DNA of 64,000 bases. Source: Methylobacterium sp. J-078 (GTDB lineage Bacteria > Pseudomonadota > Alphaproteobacteria > Rhizobiales > Beijerinckiaceae). Shown here piece by piece: positions 60,114 to 64,000 of this stretch (the stretch's first letter is position 1; each line of letters opens with the position of its first letter). Below the pieces are notes generated by a model that saw only the letters and a program-made list of their open reading frames with translations, had not been told where the DNA came from and searched no databases. The DNA lies in contig NZ_JAKSYI010000078.1 of the NCBI RefSeq assembly GCF_022829285.1, positions 1-64,000 on the forward strand. Direction: 5' to 3'. The position numbers and the translations under genes are program-made.

Positions 60114-60353
60114 GACATTCCCAACATCGCGACCCGCCGATGAGGGCACGCGAGGCGCGCCTCAGGCAGGGTCGACCGCCGGATGCCCGGGGGCAATGGC
60201 GAAGTTATGACGGCAAGCTTGCCAAAGCATCAAGCCTGCCGGTGCGTTCGCCGGAGGAATGATCCCGCACGGGCGCCGGGCGATGTGCGCCGGCGCACGA
60301 TCGGGTGTCGCCGCGCCCCGGCGGGCTCGCGCGGTGGAGCCCGCCTCTTGGGT

Positions 60354-60980
60354 TCAGGCGTGCGCGAAGATGTCGGTCTCGGGCCAGCCGGCTAGGTCGA
60401 GGCGGGCGCGGGTCGGCAGAAAGTCGAAGCAGGCCTGGGCCATCTCGGTGCGGCCCTCGCGCGCCAGCATGGCGTCGAGGCGCGCGCGGGCCGCGTGCAG
60501 GTAGAGGACGTCGGAGGCCGCGTAATCGACCTGGGCCTGGCTCAGGGCCTCGGCGCCCCAGTCGGAGGATTGCTGCTGCTTGGAGAGGTCGACGCCGACG
60601 AGTTCGCGCACCACGTCCTTCAGCCCGTGCCGGTCGGTGTAGGTGCGGGCCAGCTTCGAGGCGACCTTGGTGCAGTAGACCGGCGCCGGCATGATTCCGA
60701 GGCCGTGGAACAGCACCGCGAGGTCGAAGCGCGCGAAATGGAAGATCTTCAGGGTGGCCGGATCGGCCAGGACGCGCCGGAGCGTCTCGGGGGCGGGCCC
60801 GCCGGGCACGATCTGCACCACGTCGGCGCTGCCGTCGCCGCGGGAGATCTGCACCACGCAGAGGCGGTCGCGATGCGGGTTCAGCCCCAGCGTCTCGGTG
60901 TCGATGGCGATGGCCGGGCCGGCGACGTAATCGGCCGGCAGGTCGCCGCGATGCAGGCGGATGGCGGGGGGAGACGGCAT
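60354..60980 (-). CDS. rnd: Ribonuclease D-type 3'-5' exonuclease
   Basis: This DEDDy-family exonuclease acts on tRNA 3' ends and other small RNAs. The 208-residue product has AIDTET (Asp27, Glu29), FHFARFDLAVL with the second Asp, and QVDYAASDVLYL with the last Asp and Tyr of the DEDDy site. It lacks the HRDC domains of E. coli RNase D; short forms of about 205 residues are standard in Rhizobiales. ATG 60980 is the first start before the conserved part; the frame is open upstream to 61013. It precedes the lptCAB genes, a conserved neighbourhood. Confidence 0.92.
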   Translation of the reverse strand: MPSPPAIRLHRGDLPADYVAGPAIAIDTETLGLNPHRDRLCVVQISRGDGSADVVQIVPGGPAPETLRRVLADPATLKIFHFARFDLAVLFHGLGIMPAPVYCTKVASKLARTYTDRHGLKDVVRELVGVDLSKQQQSSDWGAEALSQAQVDYAASDVLYLHAARARLDAMLAREGRTEMAQACFDFLPTRARLDLAGWPETDIFAHA

Positions 60981-61124
60981 GGCGGGGGAGGTTCTGCGCT
61001 CGGGTTTTCGCATCTCGAGGTCCGGCGCGTATCACCCGGCCCCTCCCCCGACAAGCATCGCCCGACCGCGTGGGCCGGTAAGCCCGCGCGGCGCGTGGCG
61101 CTGAACCGCCCGCCGCGCCGAACC

Positions 61125-61496
61125 TCACTTCTGCTTGGCGATGACCTTGTCCTTGATGCCGTCATAGGCGTTCTGCGGGATGATCTTCTTGGTGATCAGC
61201 TCGTCCTTGCCCCGGTAGGGCCGCCCCTTGATGATTGCGGCGGCACGGGCCGCGCCAATGCCCGGCAGGGCATCGAGTTCGGCGGCGGAAGCGCTGTTGA
61301 TGTCGATCAGGGCGCCCTTGTGCGCGGCGGCCGGGCTCTCGACGGTGGGGGCCTTCGGCGGCGTCGGGTTGGTCGGGGCGGGCGTCGCCGGAGCCGGCTT
61401 GGTGGTCGGCGTCGCGGGGCTCGGGGCTTGCGCCAGGGCGGGGACGGCGGCGAGGCAGGACAGCACGGCCATCGTGCGCAGCAGGGAAGACATCAT
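61125..61496 (-). CDS. Exported helix-hairpin-helix protein, ComEA-like
   Basis: The 123-residue product has a signal peptide (2-23, ending ALA), a Pro/Thr-rich linker (24-70), and one ComEA-type helix-hairpin-helix domain: [26 protein letters not shown] at about 77-102 and a second helix pair with [23 protein letters not shown]. ComEA proteins bind DNA in the periplasm during uptake, but short forms like this one have no proven role. Two adjacent ATG codons open it at 61496; GGGAG lies just before. It is a single gene, 140 bases upstream of rnd on the same strand. Confidence 0.87.
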   Translation of the reverse strand: MMSSLLRTMAVLSCLAAVPALAQAPSPATPTTKPAPATPAPTNPTPPKAPTVESPAAAHKGALIDINSASAAELDALPGIGAARAAAIIKGRPYRGKDELITKKIIPQNAYDGIKDKVIAKQK

Positions 61497-61822
61497 GGGA
61501 AACTCCCGGGGTCGATGACGCGATCGCGGTGCCGCGTCAGCCCTCGACATCTAGGGTGGCGCGGTTGAACCGCCGCTTAACATCGTGTTGTTCGGCCAGT
61601 CATCGCGTCGAATGCGCGCCGAATGCGCGCGAAGACAGGGCCTGGACTTCCGAGCGACTTGCGCCGGGGCCACAGGGGCATTCGCCGGGGAGGCCCTAGC
61701 CAGGACCCCGGCACCCGGTTATAAGGCCGGCCTCGAATCTCCGTTTGAACACGGTGCCGAGGCGATCCTTCCGAGAGGGGGAGCCGCCCAGGCACCCTTT
61801 TTGCCATCGACAGGATCCTCCC

Positions 61823-62011
61823 ATGGCCGTTCCGAAGCGAAAGACCTCCCCCTCGCGTCGCGGCATGCGCCGCTCCGCCGACGCCCTCAAGGCCCCGACC
61901 TACGTCACCGACAAGGATTCGGGCGAGCTGCGCCGTCCCCACCACATCGACCTGAAGACCGGCATGTACCGGGGCCGCCAGGTCCTCAAGGTCAAGTCGG
62001 CCGAGGCCTGA
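61823..62011 (+). CDS. rpmF: 50S ribosomal protein L32
   Basis: The 62-residue product is L32: [20 protein letters not shown] at its start, then [16 protein letters not shown]. It lacks the zinc-binding CxxC pairs found in some bacteria, as usual for alphaproteobacteria. ATG 61823 is preceded by AGGA and gives the exact family start. plsX and fabH, which follow rpmF in many bacteria, are not here. A GC-rich hairpin lies about 10 bases after the stop. Confidence 0.96.
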   Translation: MAVPKRKTSPSRRGMRRSADALKAPTYVTDKDSGELRRPHHIDLKTGMYRGRQVLKVKSAEA

Positions 62012-62019
62012 GCCGTCCA

Positions 62020-62039
62020 GGGCGCCCCGGCGGGCGCCC
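62020..62039 (+). terminator. GC-rich hairpin after rpmF
   Basis: GGGCGCCCCGGCGGGCGCCC forms a stem of seven to eight pairs with a small loop, just after the rpmF stop. The U-run is missing (GCGAGACGC follows), so it is a probable but not certain terminator. Confidence 0.45.
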
Positions 62040-62130
62040 GCGAGACGCTTCCACCACGACATCCTGTCGACACGAATGAGCCGAGTTCGCCCCGCGAGCC
62101 CGGCTTCTTTCGTGGTCGCAGGCCACTTCC

Positions 62131-62364
62131 TCAGGCGCGCCGGGCCGTCTCGGCGTAGCGCGCCGCAGCGGCGCGGGTGCGCTCGCCCCGCGACGGGCGC
62201 AAGGTCGGCTCGACGCTGACGATCAGCTGGGCGAGGAATCCGGCGAGGGGGCGATTCGGGACGGGGCCGCGCCCGCCTGCCGAGGGACCGCCTGCGATCA
62301 CCACGAGGTCGTGGCTGCGCGGCGCGTCCGTTTCCCGATCCGTGTCCGGCCGCTCCATCGCCAT
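62131..62364 (-). CDS. Small hypothetical protein, 77 residues
   Basis: This short soluble protein has the order: charged start MAMERPDTDRETD, a Gly/Pro stretch, then PLAGFLAQLIVSVEPTLRPSRGERTRAAAARYAET. Small proteins with a FLAQLI segment followed by an Arg-rich A-x-x-x-Y end are common in Rhizobiales and of unknown function. GGA lies six bases before the first ATG; a second ATG two codons later is possible. It is situated between rpmF and phaR on the minus strand. Confidence 0.6.
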   Translation of the reverse strand: MAMERPDTDRETDAPRSHDLVVIAGGPSAGGRGPVPNRPLAGFLAQLIVSVEPTLRPSRGERTRAAAARYAETARRA

Positions 62365-62456
62365 CCGTTCCGGCGCCGTGAATGGCGCATGGGACGAGAA
62401 TTGGCGGCCGTTAACGGGACGTCAACCTTTGGTCAGGCGGCGATCACCGAACAGGG

Positions 62457-63086
62457 TTACTTCTTCGCGAGATCCTCGAGCCGCGACTGCATCTCGGCCA
62501 TCTGGCGCTTGAGGTCGTCGAGGTCGCTGCCGCCCGCCCCGTGCGGCGCCGGCGAGGAAACCGGGACCCCGCCGGACTTGCCGGCCGACGAGGGGTGACT
62601 GCCCATCCCCGAGAGGGGTCCGGTGCCGAAGGTGGTGAACATCTTCATCGCATCGCCGAAGAAGCTCATGTTGGCCCGCACCTGCTCCTCCATCGCGCTC
62701 TGGAACGCGGTGGGGGCGAAGCTCTGGGTCATCTTCTCGCGCAGGCCCTCCTGGTCCCGGGCGAAGTTCGCCATCGAGAATTCCAGGAAGCTCGGCACCA
62801 TGGTGCGCATGCTGTCGCCGTAGAAGCGGATGAGCTGGCGCAGGAAGGCCACCGGCAGCAGGTTGTCGTCGCCGGCCTTGTTCTCCTGCTCGAAGATGAT
62901 CTGCGTCAGGACCGAGCGGGTGATGTCGTCGCCCGAGCGCGCGTCGTAGACGAGGAAATCCTCGCCGTTCTGCACCATCGTCGCCAGGTCCTCGAGGGTG
63001 ACGTAGGTCGACGTCCCGGTGTGATAGAGGCGCCGGTTGGCGTATTTCTTGATGACGGTGTGATTGGACTTACCGTTATCCGCCAT
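62457..63086 (-). CDS. phaR: Polyhydroxyalkanoate synthesis repressor PhaR
   Basis: PhaR binds PHA granules and DNA and represses phasin and PHA genes when no polymer is present. The 209-residue product has the N-terminal PHB/PHA accumulation DNA-binding domain, TVIKKYANRRLYHTGTSTYVTLEDLATMV at about 10-38, then IIFEQENKAGDDNLLPVAFLRQLIRFYGDSM, a helical middle with FGDAMKMF, and a C-terminal coiled segment DLDDLKRQMAEMQSRLEDL. ATG 63086 with GAGAGG upstream was chosen. It is divergent from phaA, the normal arrangement in this group. Confidence 0.94.
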   Translation of the reverse strand: MADNGKSNHTVIKKYANRRLYHTGTSTYVTLEDLATMVQNGEDFLVYDARSGDDITRSVLTQIIFEQENKAGDDNLLPVAFLRQLIRFYGDSMRTMVPSFLEFSMANFARDQEGLREKMTQSFAPTAFQSAMEEQVRANMSFFGDAMKMFTTFGTGPLSGMGSHPSSAGKSGGVPVSSPAPHGAGGSDLDDLKRQMAEMQSRLEDLAKK

Positions 63087-63400
63087 CTCTCGTGGCCTCT
63101 CCCGACACGTTCCGCCCCATGCGCACTCTTCTCGGAGACGCCGGGACCCTTGCCCGATCTCGCGGCGCACAAGTTCATCTTAAGGCGTTCGCGTGCCGAC
63201 GAAAACAGCAATTTCACGCCCGTCCCGCAGAATACCACGCAAGCGCCTGCCGGCTGTCACGGCCGAAGCCCCAAACGAACCCCGGGTGCCTTGACTTCGC
63301 GGGGTCGACGGCTTTCATCCGAGGGAACGGCACAAAGGCGCCCACGCTCAACCTGTAGGAGCGTCAAGGGAGCGCTGGCCGGGATGAGGAGAACGTCACC
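63087..63400. other. Divergent control region between phaR and phaA
   Basis: About 314 bases with no gene. It should contain the promoters of both genes and possible PhaR sites; none could be marked with certainty because the binding word is poorly defined. A candidate phaA promoter is listed separately. Confidence 0.6.
63291..63319 (+). promoter_or_regulatory. Candidate phaA promoter
   Basis: TTGACT at 63291-63296 is followed after 17 bases by TTCATC at 63314-63319. The -35 word is good; the -10 word is weak. It lies about 80 bases before the phaA ATG. Confidence 0.35.
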
Positions 63401-64000
63401 ATGGCAGCAGAAGACATCGTCATCGTCGGCGCCGCGCGCACCGCGGTCGGCTCGTTCGGCGGCGCGTTCAACACCGTGCCCGCGCACGATCTCGGCGCCG
63501 TGGCGATCAAGGCGGCCCTCGAACGCGCCGGCGTACCGGCCGACGACGTGGACGAGGTGATCTTCGGCCAGGTGCTCACCGCCGGCGCCGGCCAGAACCC
63601 CGCCCGTCAGGCTGCCATCAAGGCCGGCATCCCCGAGAAGGCCACCGCCTGGGGCGTCAACCAGGTCTGCGGCTCGGGCCTGCGCACCGTGGCGCTGGGC
63701 ATGCAGCAGATCGCCAACGGCGACGCCACCGTCATCGTGGCCGGCGGCCAGGAATCCATGTCGCTCTCCCCCCACGCGCAGTACCTGCGCGGCGGCCAGA
63801 AGATGGGCGACGTCAAGCTCGTCGACACCATGATCAAGGACGGCCTCTGGGACGCCTTCAACGGCTACCACATGGGCACCACCGCCGAGAACGTGGCCCA
63901 GGCCTTCCAGCTCACCCGCGAGCAGCAGGACGAGTTCGCGACGAAGTCGCAGAACAAGGCCGAGGCCGCCCGCAGGGAGGGCCGCTTCAAGGACGAGATC
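63401..64000 (+). CDS. phaA: Acetyl-CoA acetyltransferase PhaA, N-terminal part (cut by window edge)
   Basis: This thiolase joins two acetyl-CoA to acetoacetyl-CoA, the first step of polyhydroxybutyrate synthesis. The 200 codons visible run open to the window end. They show VIVGAARTAVGSFGG at the start, the catalytic Cys90 in NQVCGSGLR, AGGQESMSLSPH, and the GTTAENVAQ segment. AGGAGA nine bases before ATG 63401 is a good ribosome site. The later His and second Cys lie beyond the window. phaB would be expected next but is not visible. It is divergent from phaR. Confidence 0.95.
   Translation, partial: MAAEDIVIVGAARTAVGSFGGAFNTVPAHDLGAVAIKAALERAGVPADDVDEVIFGQVLTAGAGQNPARQAAIKAGIPEKATAWGVNQVCGSGLRTVALGMQQIANGDATVIVAGGQESMSLSPHAQYLRGGQKMGDVKLVDTMIKDGLWDAFNGYHMGTTAENVAQAFQLTREQQDEFATKSQNKAEAARREGRFKDEI

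Overview
The window is one continuous stretch of GC-rich chromosome from an alphaproteobacterium, most likely a Methylobacterium or close relative. No rRNA gene is present, so the genus is an inference. It rests on base composition and codon use, on divK-pleD, cpdR and the lptC-lptA-lptB-rpoN-hpf-ptsN order typical of Rhizobiales, on the phaR/phaA pair, and on the general gene content. Most of the window is ordinary core chromosome with little intergenic DNA and many 4-base start/stop overlaps. No tRNA, rRNA, CRISPR array, prophage or complete insertion sequence was seen.

Layout. 0-1.2 kb: the tail of an IS630 transposase and one AT-richer gene of unknown function, which look acquired. 1.3-5.5 kb: dapB, gpmA, alkB, an exported protein and grpE. 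5.6-12.9 kb: glnD, an exported Cys-rich protein, a YgiQ radical SAM protein, rpiA and a DUF2059 protein. 12.9-15.1 kb: the cell-cycle pair divK-pleD. 15.2-21.1 kb: DoxX, a methyltransferase overlapping a half-length glycosyltransferase-like gene, topoisomerase IB, an SDR and a cytochrome bd subunit I with no subunit II beside it. 21.2-25.7 kb: a LuxR-type regulator, a GGDEF protein, several small exported or membrane proteins, a two-gene unit of unknown function and crcB. 26.0-31.0 kb: an L,D-transpeptidase-like protein and a three-gene molybdenum aldehyde oxidoreductase of PaoABC type. 31.3-38.5 kb: an M20 peptidase and a tightly overlapped four-gene glycosyltransferase unit. 38.6-47.9 kb: pbpC and alpha-2-macroglobulin, with a divergent protein that looks like an inactive trypsin-like protease. 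47.9-54.9 kb: a DUF3309 protein, cysteine synthase, cpdR, hpt, a zinc-ribbon membrane protein, ftsE-ftsX, a YdcF protein, a small exported protein and ptsN. 55.0-61.5 kb: hpf, rpoN, lptB, lptA, lptC, rnd and a helix-hairpin-helix protein. 61.8-64.0 kb: rpmF, phaR and the start of phaA.

How the genes relate. Several blocks concern the envelope: LptC/A/B for LPS transport, FtsEX for division-linked wall hydrolysis, PbpC with alpha-2-macroglobulin for periplasmic defence and repair, the L,D-transpeptidase-like protein, and the glycosyltransferases. A second theme is regulation: two GGDEF proteins, DivK, CpdR, GlnD, sigma-54, PtsN and Hpf link cell cycle, c-di-GMP and nitrogen status.

Unusual points. 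Four dispersed palindromic elements are present; one lies inside the reading frame of a glycosyltransferase and one inside the 5' part of the pbpC frame. The cydA gene stands alone and ends in three tandem 18-base hairpin units. A catalytically dead S1-like protein is encoded back to back with alpha-2-macroglobulin. Two regulators carry receiver domains that lack the phosphoacceptor Asp. A two-gene unit of unknown function has a TTGGAA/TTCCAA inverted repeat in its upstream region. I see no complete, clearly new multi-gene system; these are the best leads.
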